A program made the translations under genes and the position numbers. A DNA stretch of 62,000 nucleotides, from assembly GCA_015680685.1 (NCBI GenBank), contig MNCI01008366.1, forward strand, positions 677,686 to 739,685. The letters run 5' to 3'. The stretch is from Gnetum montanum (Eukaryota; Streptophyta; Gnetopsida; Gnetales; Gnetaceae). Under the pieces are notes generated by a model. That model saw only the letters and a program-made list of their open reading frames with translations. It ran no database searches and was not told where the DNA came from. Shown here piece after piece: positions 44,456 to 55,078 of the stretch (position 1 is the first letter of the stretch; each line of letters begins with the position of its first letter).

Positions 44456-45640
44456 ATTATGCATGGAACCAATTGAGAGCCTAACATGTTCTTATGTTAA
44501 AGGCATGGATAAACTTGAACAAGTTCATCCTCAACTCTCTGATGAAGATGATGATACATGTTGGGAAGAGTTGAAAATCCCTAATAACTTCAAGCAGGAG
44601 CCCCTAAAGATAAACATTTTACCAGCCGTCATGGAATATGCGTTTTTAAATAATGGTAAGTTGGTCATAATCAATGCCAAACTTGCACCTGAACAAAAAG
44701 AAAAGCTGTTAAAGGTGGTTAACAAATGGCCACCAACCTTTGCTTGGTCATATCCTAAGCTAACAGGAATCGATCCAAGGATATGCCAACATCGCATTTA
44801 CACCGACTTAGCCATGAAGCTTAGAAGGCAACCATAGAGATGACTAAATCCCAAATTGAAGCAAATCATCAAGGAGGAAATTGAATAACTCATTAAGTTA
44901 GGATTCATCTATTCCATCGTAGATAATGAGTGGGTTAGCCTACTTGTAATTGTGCCAAAGAAAGGTGGTAAGTGGTGGATTTGCATCAACTTCAGGTTGT
45001 TAAATATGGCAACATTTAAAGATCATTTTCCATTACCATTTCTGGATCAAGTGTTGGACACCATTTTTGGGCATTACTATTATAGCTTCTTGGATGGTTA
45101 TAGTGGCTATAACCAAATCCAAATTATGCCAAAAGATCAGGTCAAGACAACATTCACGAGCCCCTAGGGGACTTTTGCATATTGTAAGATGCCATTTAAT
45201 CTATGCAATGCCCTTGCAACATTTCAATGCCTAGTCCTTAGTATTTTCCAACAAAAAATTGGTAATGGCATGGAAGTCTTCATGGATGAATTTTCTACCT
45301 ATGGAGCTATTTTTGAGTAAGCCTTGGATTACCTTGAGCAAGTATTAAAGAGATGTGTTAAAACAAACCTGCGGCTCAACTGGCAAAAGAACCATCTCAT
45401 GGTCCAAGAAGGCATTATTCTAGGGCACCGAATCTCACAAAAATCGATCAAGGTAGACCTAGAGAAGATAAGGGTCATCCAAGAAATAACACACTAACTA
45501 GAGACAATTAAAGATGTCAGATCATTCCTTGGACATGCTGGCTACTACCAGAAATTCATAGAGAATTTCTCTAAGATTGCAAAATCGTTGGTAGAGCTTA
45601 TGAAGACATATGCACCTTTCATCTAGAACAAGGAATGTGA
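44456..45640 (+). pseudogene. Reverse transcriptase of element D
   Basis: An open 124-codon stretch (44463-44837) covers the linker and RT N-terminus (FKQEPLKINILPAVMEYAFL, IDPRICQHRIYTDLAMKLRR). Then WWICINFRLLNMATFKDHFP, FLDGYSGYNQIQIMPKDQVK, KMPFNLCNALATFQCLVL and FMDEFSTYGAIFE (45279-45290). As in F the second catalytic Asp is Glu. Then EGIILGHRISQKSIKVDLEK and RSFLGHAGYYQKFIENFSKI. Stops are sparse compared with F. Confidence 0.9.
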
Positions 45641-46240
45641 ACACACATTCCAATAGTTAAAGGAGAAACTCGTAGAAATACCAATCCTATGAGTACTAGA
45701 CTAGTCCAGACCCTTCCACATCATGATAGATGCATCTAACTATGCCTTGGGAGTAGTGCTCACATAGATAGATGATAATAAATGCTCATACTACATCCAC
45801 TATGTGAGCCTAAGCATTATGGAAGCACGATTAAATTACACCACCATGAAAAAAGAACTAATGTCCATGGTGTACGCTCTTGAAAATTTTAGGCACTATG
45901 TGCTTGGCTACAAAGTATTTATGCACATGGACCACAGTGCAATTTGCTTATGAACAAGCTGGTGGTGGGTCCTTGTGTCATATGGTGGTTTGCAATCTTG
46001 CAGGAATTCAATCTCACAATGGTAGATTAAAAAGGGACTAAGAATGTGGTCGCTAACCATCTCTCTCACTTAAGATGGGATAATAAAAAGGAGGAAAGCC
46101 TACTCTCTGATCAATTTCTAGATGAACTCCTCTTTATAGAAGTAATAAATGAACAAATGCCTACATAAATAACATGGTATAATGGCATCCTCACTTATCT
46201 TCTCACTCAGGAGATGCTGTAAGATTTTGACTTCAGAAAG
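45641..46240 (+). pseudogene. RNase H domain of element D
   Basis: FHIMIDASNYALGVVLT, ARLNYTTMKKELMSMVYAL, RHYVLGYKVFMHMDHSAI: the acidic positions remain, but several stops and one indel (near 45955) break the frame. Confidence 0.82.
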
Positions 46241-47470
46241 AAGCAATAATTTCTTCATCAAGCCAAATATTTCATGGAAATCAATGGACATATTTACAAG
46301 ATGTGTGCCAATGGCCTGATTTATTGGTGTGTCCCTAACAAAGATCAATTGTGTGTTCTCAAGGATGCTCATGAAGGGCCTTATAGAGGCCACTATGCAG
46401 GAAGATGCACAACCATAAAAATCCTGATGGTAGGATACTATTGGCCTACACTCTTCAGGGATGCCCACTAGTTTGTCAAATCATGTAAACATTGTTAACG
46501 TGATGGGGGATGACTGCTCGCATGGAAGGTCCTCAACAGTGAATTTAACCACTAGAATCTTTTGACATATGGGATGTTGATTTCATGGGTTCCATCACAC
46601 CCATGTCCAATGAAAAGGCATATATTATTGTAGTAGTTTACTATTGCATAAAATGAGGGGAAGCAGCAGTCATTACTAATTGTACATCACCCACTGCTGC
46701 TAGATTTATACAACAAAATATTGTAAATAGGTTTGGGATGCCATATTCACTAATTTCTAACAATGGAACTAATTTCACAGGTGTCACTTTTAGAAAGTTA
46801 ATGTAATGCTTGGGGGTTGAACATAAATTAACAACACCCTCCCACCCTCAAGCCAATGGTCAAGTAGAGGTAACCAATAGGAAGATTACAAAAATACTAA
46901 CATGGACCATTAGAAAATATAAGAAAGATTGGAGTACAAAACTTAACGATGCCCTCTGGGCTTAATGTTCAACATGGAAACTTTTTATTGGCTACGCTTC
47001 AATTCAAGCTTCATATACTCTCAACAACTTGTGATCTGAACCTTGACCTAAGTCTCGCACAGAAAGAAAGATTGATCAACCTAAATGTGCTAAATAAAAA
47101 TTGATTAGTGGCCCTATCTTTGAACGAGATGCACAAGGCATTTAATAAGCAATGTCATGACCCAAGAATATGAAAGGTAAAACTTTAACCAGGAGATAAG
47201 GTCCTCTATTGGAACCCCACACATGTACCTTAAAAGGTAAAATTTCAAACATTGTAGGAGGGACTTTATATAATTGATCAAACCTTTTCCTCTGGGGCCA
47301 TGTTAATCTACAAACCTAAAAGCCAAAATAAAAAGTAATTGGTCAACATCCAACAAGTAAAACCTTTCCTCGAACTAAGACAAGCCAGTCCAACTACCAC
47401 CTCGACGAAGGGATAACCACATTCCATTTTTCAAATCTCCTTCCAACTCTGTCAAGGGGTAGATGGTCAT
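46241..47470 (+). pseudogene. Integrase of element D
   Basis: The HHCC region runs DAHEGPYRGHYAGRCTTIKI...FRDAH.FVKSCKHC (46370-46495). The core has WDVDFMGSITPMSN, and the second Asp is Asn (SLISNNGTNF, codon 46759-46761). SHPQANGQVEVTNRKI holds the Glu. The C-terminal domain reads YIIDQTFSSGAMLIYK and LVNIQQVKPFLEL, ending near QGVDGHPC. Nonsense codons and a deletion near 46985 (between FIGYA and the region after it) are present. Confidence 0.87.
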
Positions 47471-49040
47471 CCATGCTAATAATCCATATGACTTCTTAGT
47501 TTTTCTACTTTTTGTTTTCCACATTTTTGATTTTACAAGTTATTTATTTCACAAATTTTTTATTTTTAGATTTTTCTAGTTTTACACCATTATTAGTATC
47601 TTTGAGCCCTTCTTGATTATTTTACACTTTCTTATGTATTTTACTTTGTTTTGTTTTATTCAAGTGTGATATTTCCTCATGTTCGCTAATAAAATTCCTT
47701 TATTGCCACAAGACACAATGCCACTATTGTTGTTTACTAATAATGGTTTGTGCTTAATGTTGTGATTATCGATGTTTGGTTTCTATTTTTGAATTCTAAT
47801 GTCTGATGACTATGACATGGTTTATTTTTCATGGAACAGGCAGTAAGTCCATGTCATCTACCCATCCAATAAATGCTATGGTTTTCCTTGTTCTAGGAAT
47901 TTGAGGTTCCTTCCATGAAAGAAACTTTTAATTGATTAGTGACCTTCGTAGTTCCAAAATTAGGAAGGATTCAAAGGTTTTTAAAGGATGTGACTTCAAT
48001 GGATTCAACACTCTTCATACTCTTCTACTTTCTTGAGCGCTTGAGTGTTTTTCATGGACTTCTTACTATTCCATTTTAACCACTAATAGGAAGTCAAATA
48101 AAGTCTTTGCATGGTGTGGTTCCCATCCAAAAAATTAATAAAAATAATGGTAATTCAAAGCACACCCCTTAGACACAATAAACGAATAAGTCTTTGCATG
48201 GTGTGGTTCCCATACAAAAATTCAAAAAAAAAGAAAAAAACATGATGGAAATTCAAAGCACATCCCTTAGACAAATAAACAAGCTACAAGCACTAGTTAT
48301 GAGACTAGAAAGACATGTGCCAATGCCTGAAGATCTCCTCTAAATAAGGCCCTCTCTCATTTCTTACTTCTCTCTTTTCTTTGCTTTATGGAATGGTGGT
48401 TGTTTTGTGGATGCACTCTTGTGTCTCGTGTAGGTGGACTAGTCTTAGAGTGGTAATGCAAAGTCACTGAAAGCTACTAGTTTTGGTCTAGACTAAGTGT
48501 GGATCTTCTTAGGTCATCTTAAACATAAATTCCACAAATTTGGAATTCCATTCCACCTTCTCCATCATCCATCCATGCTACCTACCATAACTCACCTCAC
48601 TATTGTTTTCTATGTTATGCCCTATGTCTTGGTCTAATGTGTTGGAATTCTTAAATAGATTCTTTTTGGTTGGTCCTTAATTTTTCATGATCATTAATTA
48701 GCTATGGGGGCCACAAACTCCTTAGTCAAGGTTAGGCAAGGGCAATAAGGGCATGAGCCTACAATGGGGAGGACCCCCTTACATAGCTCTTGGTTTGGTT
48801 AGTTAAGGTTCCTTACATTAGACATTACTACAATCCTATCTTTTGCATATTCCACTATGTATTCTACTTAGTGCTGCTTAACCTTTTATTTTATTCATCC
48901 CTTAAATCATTTTTCTTCATTTTTCCAAATTTATGAGCTCCAACATCCTCTTTTCATATTTTCATACTATTCTTGGCCTTTTGAGCTTTCATTTGATCCC
49001 AATTTCATTCAAAAAATCTTTGTATTTTACAAGTTTGGTC
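47471..49040 (+). other. 3' non-coding region of element D, proximal part
   Basis: The T-rich tract (47500-47600) is followed by blocks shared with B, C, E and F, ending in GGGGGCCACAAACTCCTTA at 48705-48723. No coding signal. Confidence 0.7.
48102..48277. repeat. Two-copy tandem block of about 88 bp
   Basis: Copies 48102-48180 and 48190-48277 both read GTCTTTGCATGGTGTGGTTC ... AATTCAAAGCACA.CCCTTA, with an A-rich variable middle. F has the same duplication (39870-40030); B shows a single copy (about 14755-14810). Confidence 0.8.
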
Positions 49041-49130
49041 AATAGTTGCATCGACGAAGCCTCATCGATGCAACTGACCACGTTAACAAGGCCTCATTGA
49101 TGCAGTGCATAAATCCTATATATAACGCTT
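49040..49130 (+). promoter_or_regulatory. Internal U3-like promoter segment upstream of ORF3
   Basis: TTGCATCGACGAAGCCTCAT, GATGCAACTGACCACGTTAA and CAAGGCCTCATTGATGC resemble the U3 of the D and E LTRs (GTTGACGAGGCCTCATTGAT; CACGTTAACAGGCC...CTCATTGA). Just as in an LTR, a TATA element follows (TATATATAA, 49117-49125). Downstream of TATA the LTR similarity ends. Promoter function is inferred. The segment is missing from the equivalent place in E. Confidence 0.5.
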
Positions 49131-49271
49131 TGCACTTAGAAATTTTTTATCATTTGCCTCATAACACACAAGGAGTTTTGCCATTTTTTAGAGCCCAAAA
49201 CCTTCAAGAGCTCATAACTTCCCAAGTGTTTGTCCAAATCACTCCATTTTTTTATCCTACACCTACCAAAG

Positions 49272-49591
49272 GTAAGTTCTTTATCATGGGGACTGCAAAC
49301 CTTAAGGTTTTCAATGAAATTATTATTTTTTTTTTTGAAAATTTTTCTAACTCTCCTAAAGGATTAATAAACTTAACAATATACAAACATCAATTTTTTT
49401 GAGAGTTAATCCTTTCAACAACCTCTAGGATGATTTATCAATAATAACACATAAATAAAATAATGATCGAAGTAACTAAATCAGCTATAATCACAACTTA
49501 GCCAAGTGTAACTATCATTAAGAGATAAAGTTATCCCAATGGCTTTTTGTTACACAACGATTGCTAACCCATGGTCTTATTGTGATTACAG
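49272..49591 (+). other. Candidate intron immediately before ORF3
   Basis: The donor context CCAAAGGTAAGTTCT (GT at 49272) is a near-perfect plant 5' splice site. A branch-point-like TTGCTAAC lies at 49561, and the acceptor TTGTGATTACAG ends at 49591, directly against ATGGCACTAAGACC. The 320-bp interval is AT/T-rich like plant introns. E keeps the intron body but not a clean acceptor. Predicted only from sequence. Confidence 0.5.
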
Positions 49592-52451
49592 ATGGCACTA
49601 AGACCTAAGCATTTGTAGGAAGGAGAACCTTCTCAACCAAGGGATAAATGGCCCAAAGCTAAAAGGGGCCAACAAGAACAACCCCAAGAATTTTCAGAAG
49701 CAACCCATGCAACGGGACCTCTTTGTAAGAAAAACAAAGTGGAATTTATTCAACAGATTCTAGAAGAAGTGTCCATAGAATAATCATAGTGAGGAGAAGT
49801 GTCAAGACCCACGTTGAGGCTTGAAGTCACTTTGACTCAAGCCTTCCTTGATATCATTATGTCCCAAGAGATTCAATGATCAATTCTTCAAGGAATAAAC
49901 TTCAGTCCATCCCTAGAGAAAGCTCTAGCAAATGTCAAAACACAACTGCAAACCTCTCTCATGTGGCCAATTATCACAACCAGTGGGGAATGATAAATGG
50001 AAGAGACATATCTCTTCTAGAATAATAGAAGGTTGAGGTCCACAATAAAGATGAAGGATATTTAGGTGTCCTACTCAGTCGACACTATCGCACAAGCATT
50101 GAGGTTTCTTGACATTAGGACATAGTTGGTGAAGCTATCGGCGAAAGGTGATCCTAAGGCCAAAAAGGAGTGGACTTAGCAGTGCTATGGGGTTGACTAT
50201 AAAGAGTACAACACACTCACACTGGCAGAGCACATCTATTTCAAAATTGTGACCTATCACCTTAATCCAACAGTGAGGCCAAGCAAGGTGATTACCTTTT
50301 CCACCCAAGCATGCATTGCTCTAAGTAGAAAATTTCTTGTGAACCTTCCACAACTTATCTACTTGGAAATTGAAAAGTGTTTCAAAGAAAACAAACATGG
50401 AAGGAAAATCTTGCTCTTTCCATGCCTCATCTAGAAACTCTGCAAAAGGGTAAGAATCATCCACTATGCCAACGATACAATCATGCATGCTCCTTTGGCC
50501 TCATGGTCCAAAATCATGAAGGAAAGGACACCGACTACAACTCAAGAAGAGGAGCAACTGTTGTCGCCGCTGCCTACTCAACAAACAATGCTAGAGGCTT
50601 GCGTAGCCATTGAATGCTTGTGCAAAATTAGAGAGCAACTCTTGCATGAGCAAGAGTAGTGTGCAAGGATGAGTAGTGTAGATCCATCTATGTACCAACC
50701 AATAATGAGTCACCTTAATGAGGTGGCTTAAACAATCAACCAGATGGAGAGGGGTGGACCAATATTTTCTACCTAATGAACACAGTTTCCTACAAGGTTT
50801 GATCCCAATGCTCAAGAGGTGACGGTGTCATTATCTCAACATCATTTATTCCTAGAAATCTCTAGGAATGTTGCCACCTTCTTGATGCGTTTGAAGGACG
50901 ATGAATGGGCAACTATCCTAGTGATGTAGCACCAAGGGCAAGAGATTGTGACTAAAGTGGCTGTTGACTGTGTTGCCAAAGCACTAAATGCACTTGTGGT
51001 GTTTGTACTTGATGTATCTATACTTTGAGATGTGCAGACGTTTGTAGGCATGATTAATAGAAAGTTGAATGCAACCGAGCATGAAGAATTTTTGGATCAA
51101 TTGGTGGGGACTGGGCAACCGATTCTGGATCTCTTTGATTTTCTAGAAAACATCACTGCAACCTAGTCAAAGCTACTGGACGGAAGGGGTAACTGCATCA
51201 TCCTAAAGGGGTAACTCAAAATGGCCTAAGCAAAAAATCAACACTTGGCTATGAAGGTTGCCAAATTACATGCCCACCTTGCTGATTTTGTAATCCTCAG
51301 CCCAACAACAACTAGAGATGAAGCTTTCCAACAACTTTAAGAAAAATTTAGGAAGGCTAAGGAGGAGGCAGCAACAACCATATTTAACCAATCCATAGTA
51401 GAGGTAAAGACCTATTCAATTCAAAAGGACTTGGCTTAGATACATTAGGAGAATGAGACTTTGACTGCATAGAATGATCGCATGCGTAACGTTGATACCT
51501 TAAAAGGAATAAATGCAAGAATTTAGTCATCAATAGCAGGAGCAACTTGCTAAGGTCAACACTGAGTTAAGGAGATTGGCCATAGAAAATCAGAATTTGT
51601 CAATGGAGGAAGTTCATGCCTTGTGCCAAAAATCTACTATCAAGATGAACATTTAGAAAAATGAAGCCTTGAAGTTTGAAAGAGTCAAAAATCACTATAG
51701 AGACCAAGTTGGCCTACAGAAGGAAGTAAATGAGAAGCACATCCAAATGGTAAAGGAAAAAATAAATGAAACTCTCTAGCAACTCTAACAAGGAAAAGAA
51801 GTTTGGTAGCTCATCATTGATGGGATTGATGCTTACATCAAAGTAGAGATTTGCCTAAAGTAGCTACAAATAGAAGAAATAATAGAACACACGGAGTTAG
51901 CTAATCTCTATTATGTGAACTTGGCTATGTTGACTACTAAATGACCATAGTTAGAGTTAGAGAAACAAGTGGCTAGCTCATATTTGCTATACAAGGTAGA
52001 GTTCAAGCACCATAAAGACACCAAGTAGAAGTTTGAGAATGCAAATGCTAAACTAGAAGTTCTCAAAGCACGGTTCACAAATCAATGATCAACTACTGAG
52101 AACTTAGCCAAAAGGATGAATGATTACCATCAGCTGAAGGATACAGTCAGAGCATTTGACATTGAATGCAAACAATTCGCTACCTAGTTTATCAATGCAA
52201 AGGAGCTGTTTCCAGAAATTCCATGTCCCTAGGATGTGCCCATACTGACCCACATTGGTGAAGCCGCATGGATGGTGCATGATCCCAAAAGTAAGGAGGA
52301 AAAAATGAAAGCATTGCTAGATGCTTTTCACCTCCCACTAGAAGTTGTAGTAGGAGGAGGATAGCCATAGTAGCCTCAACCATCGCATGTGCATGAAGCC
52401 GGTGAAGGTCTCTTAGAACCTTAGGAGCCATTGTCACCTGGGACTATATGA
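49592..52451 (+). pseudogene. ORF3 of element D: coiled-coil protein after integrase
   Basis: Unrecognised third ORF, 953 codons from ATG 49592 to TGA 52449. It holds about 25 nonsense codons in the first 1.9 kb (mostly TAG/TAA/TGA at likely Gln or Trp sites) and one frameshift near 51510. The N-terminus is basic and hydrophilic (QPRDKWPKAKRGQQ), without signal peptide. A globular part (50130-50440) reads LTLAEHIYFKIVTYHLNPTV then FKENKHGRKILLFPCLI. In layout this recalls the 'putative plant transposon protein' domain found in some Athila-like elements, but I could not test it. After 51300 it is Glu/Lys/Gln/Leu-rich and coiled-coil-like (ANAKLEVLKARFTNQ, NLAKRMNDY). The C-terminus is GLLEPQEPLSPGTI. 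No membrane segment is seen, which argues against Env. Confidence 0.75.
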
Positions 52452-52665
52452 TCTTCTCCATCAAACTTCATGTCATTAATGAACATGTTGTTCAATTTTG
52501 AAGAGTCATTTCATGATGTTTAATTTTGTGTCTTGAACACTGCCATTTTTGTAATGTGTTGATCTGTATAGATAGGCACTCTATTTTGGTCAAGTCAGTT
52601 TGTTTTGTTTGTGAAAGGTTAGTCAGTAATCCCATACCTTTCCACTTTTGTAAAAGAACTCAAGG

Positions 52666-52692
52666 ACACGTTTTCATTTAGTCATGGGGGTA
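52666..52692 (+). other. Polypurine tract of element D
   Basis: ACGTTTTCATTTAGTCATGG then GGGTA, abutting the 3' LTR at 52693. Same box as in the sister elements. Confidence 0.83.
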
Positions 52693-53534
52693 TGATGAGT
52701 TATAGTTTTGTTAGCTACATTGACAAAAAGGCCTCGTTGATGCAACCTAATCGAATGGGCCTCATCGACACAGTGTTCGTATTTCACCTATAAATATCTA
52801 CCTACCAGCCCCATTTATGGCATTGAGATTTCAATAGAAGCAAAGCTCTTGTAGTTTGTTCATTTCAGATTTAGAATATTTACTCTGAGTGCCTACAGCA
52901 GGGGTCATTGAGTGTACGAATCTTTATTCAAGCATTATTGTACTTGAGCACAACATTGTGTGCAGCAATAAAGATAAGATTTCTAATCAACCTTGTAGCA
53001 TTCTTGATAAATTAAATATTTTATTCATGCATTTAATGTTTTCAATTATTTATTAAATGTTTTCTAGTAATTAAGCTAATGAAGTAGTTAAATAAGATAA
53101 GCCAAATAGATTAAACACATAAGTACAACCACTTCAAGCATAACACATATTTGCTTGGTAATCTTAGTAGCATTATTACTTGGTACACCCAGTAGCATAG
53201 TGCTTGGTAACCCAACAGTGGATATGTGGGTTCAGGATGTGTGTGAAAAGTGGGACTGAATTCTTATGTTAGAACTAGTTAAGACACTAGTTAGTTAGTT
53301 AATCTAATTACTTTTATCTCCCTTTAAACACTAAATCATAAAATATAAAATGATAAAAATTAGATGCCTCAATTACAAGTGTAATTGAAAAGACAACGAT
53401 TGACCTTAAGGCAAAGATTCACTTCCTAGAAGACTAATGCACCGGAAACTACAAGGTCCATGGAATTTAACCGGATTGCGCATGAATGCTTGTGATTCGT
53501 ATAGTTGGGCGTAGAGGTACCTCGCCCCTCATCA
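52693..53534 (+). repeat. 3' LTR of element D
   Basis: 842 bp, TGATGAGTTATAG...CTCATCA, TATA box at 52789-52796, GTCGAC/GGCC-type U3 in decayed form. Colinear with 30233-31134 minus a TATTTATTAAATATTTT duplication. The right target-site duplication ATTGT follows. Confidence 0.93.
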
Positions 53535-53539
53535 ATTGT

Positions 53540-53775
53540 TACTTAGATTAAATAATTAATTTCTCTATTATCATAAGATTAACATAAGGTTGCAACAACA
53601 TCAGCCATTATATGCCTCACTTTAGACTAAACCATACGTGACAAACCTACCACTAGTCCAAGTGGGAAGACATCAAACTACGATCAAGGCATAACAATCT
53701 AGATTCCACAACTAGTCCCATCCATGGAACTTGACCGGATCGTGCATGAACGCTTGTGATTTGTATGGTTGAGCA
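53540..53775 (+). repeat. 3' LTR of element C, second part, truncated
   Basis: TACTTAGATTAAATAATTAA resumes exactly where 30232 left off (compare 24250 onward). It continues through TGCCTCACTTTAGACTAAAC and ACTTGACCGGATCGTGCATG to GGTTGAGCAT. The expected GGTACC...CTCATCA end is not clear; a blurred version (GGGTATGAAGCATGTCATCA) ends at 53808. Confidence 0.85.
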
Positions 53776-54017
53776 TATTGCATAATTAGGGTATGAAGCA
53801 TGTCATCAAGAGACTATAACTAATGTGAAGGCTCAAACTAATATGCAATTATCCCAATCTTTTCCAAAATTAAAAGAACCATTATAATAGTGCTAACTTT
53901 CCTCTCTATCTAAACCACATATTTTTTTAAAGTTGAAATTTTTTAAGAAAACTAGTTCTCTAAGGCCAAATTGTAATTATGTATAATATCATTGATGCAA
54001 GATTGAAATAAATGTAG
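53776..54017. other. Spacer between elements C and E
   Basis: AT-rich, no gene. Contains GATGCAAGATTGAAATAAAT (about 53996), which echoes 23170 beside the other end of C. TGTAG (54013-54017) is the expected left target-site duplication of E. Confidence 0.5.
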
Positions 54018-54842
54018 TGATAAGCGGCGAAAGGTACCCCTACACTCAACCATATGAATCATGAAGTGTCCATGCACGATCCGGTCGAATTCTGTAGACT
54101 CTATGCCTTTTGATACACTAGTCTTCTAGGAAGTGAACCTTGCCCTAATGGTCATTTGTTGTCTTCCCAATTACAATTGGGATGTACAAAGGTATGGTTA
54201 AGTGTAATTGAGGCATATGATTTTTATTGTTTTATGTTTTAATGTTCCTTGGTACTTAAAGAGAGAGATGGAGTGATTTAATAACTAATCTAATTTAACT
54301 ACTTGACTAATCTCTAACTAGTCCTAACATAAGCATCTAGTCCCACTTTTCGCACATGTCCTAAACCCATGTATCCACTATTAGGCTACCAAGTGCTATG
54401 CTATTGGGTGAACCAAGCAATAACATTGTTGGGATTACCAAGAGAATAACACTATTGAGCTTAATTAATTGCATATTTAATGAAAACAATAAATTCATAA
54501 ATAAAGCATTAATCTATTCTATGTGCTACAAGGTTTGATCAAAAGGCTCATCTTTATTACTATACACACTAATGTGGTTTAGGTACAATAGTGCTCGAAT
54601 AAAGATCTATACACTTTCTAACTCCTACTACATGCACTCAGAGAAATATTCTAACTCTCAAATGGAAAACTTGCAAGAGCTCTACTACAACCATGACTCT
54701 TTTTCCATAAACATGGCTTTGAGCTCATATTTATAGTTTTTATTATTGGGCTATGTCGACGAGGCAACACCATGTAAATGGGGCCCCATTGATGAGGCCA
54801 TGTCAATGAGGGCCTGTTAACGTGACACTTTGATGCTTATCA
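54018..54842 (-). repeat. 3' LTR of element E
   Basis: 825 bp, TGATAAGCATCAAAG... to the family 3' end (CGCCGCTTATCA) on the minus strand. TATA box at 54728-54735. U3 has GGCCTCATCAATGGGGCC and GCCTCGTCGACATAGCC, the GTCGAC/GGCC type of D. Confidence 0.9.
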
Positions 54843-54880
54843 TACCCCCATGATTGAATGAAAACTCATCCTTGAGTTCC
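54843..54880 (-). other. Polypurine tract of element E
   Basis: CTCAAGGATGAGTTTTCATT then CAATCATGGGGGTA on the minus strand, against the LTR. Confidence 0.83.
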
Positions 54881-55078
54881 TTTACAAAACTGAGAAGGTA
54901 GAGGATTATTCACTTATTCTTGACATAATAAAATGACATGACAAAACTAAGTGTCCAAGTATACAAATCACCACATTACAAAAACTTATGGTGTTCACGA
55001 CACAAAATTGAACATCATGACACAACTATACAAAATTGGATAGCACATCCTCTGATGGCATGAAGGTAGTGGAGAAGA

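Larger units (their letters stand above)
30233..53534 (+). mobile_element. Element D: Athila-type element with ORF3, contains F
   Basis: Inserted in the 3' LTR of C with target-site duplication ATTAT (30228-30232) / ATTGT (53535-53539); the one difference is a transition. It carries LTRs, PBS, gag, PR, RT, RH, IN, a long 3' region, ORF3 and PPT. Its gag is split by element F (32009-42092). Without F and the extra 5 bp, D is about 13.2 kb, against roughly 9.5-10 kb for B and F; ORF3 and its leader explain most of the excess. Confidence 0.92.
23635..53775 (+). mobile_element. Element C: gag-only Athila-type element, split by D
   Basis: 5' LTR 23635-24504, PBS, gag, 3' non-coding region, PPT (29611-29621) and a 3' LTR interrupted at 30232 by element D and resumed at 53540. 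Its own DNA is 23635-30232 plus 53540 to about 53775. There is no protease, RT, RNase H or integrase core: the sequence passes from Gag to a fragment encoding only the last integrase residues (FSHGGD, 27415-27440). This is the structure called TR-GAG, a non-autonomous derivative. It must be older than D. Confidence 0.85.

Noticed and set aside
49592-52451. ORF3 as a retroviral-type envelope
   Set aside because: Position fits, but there is no signal peptide, cleavage site or transmembrane segment; the C-terminal half is coiled coil.
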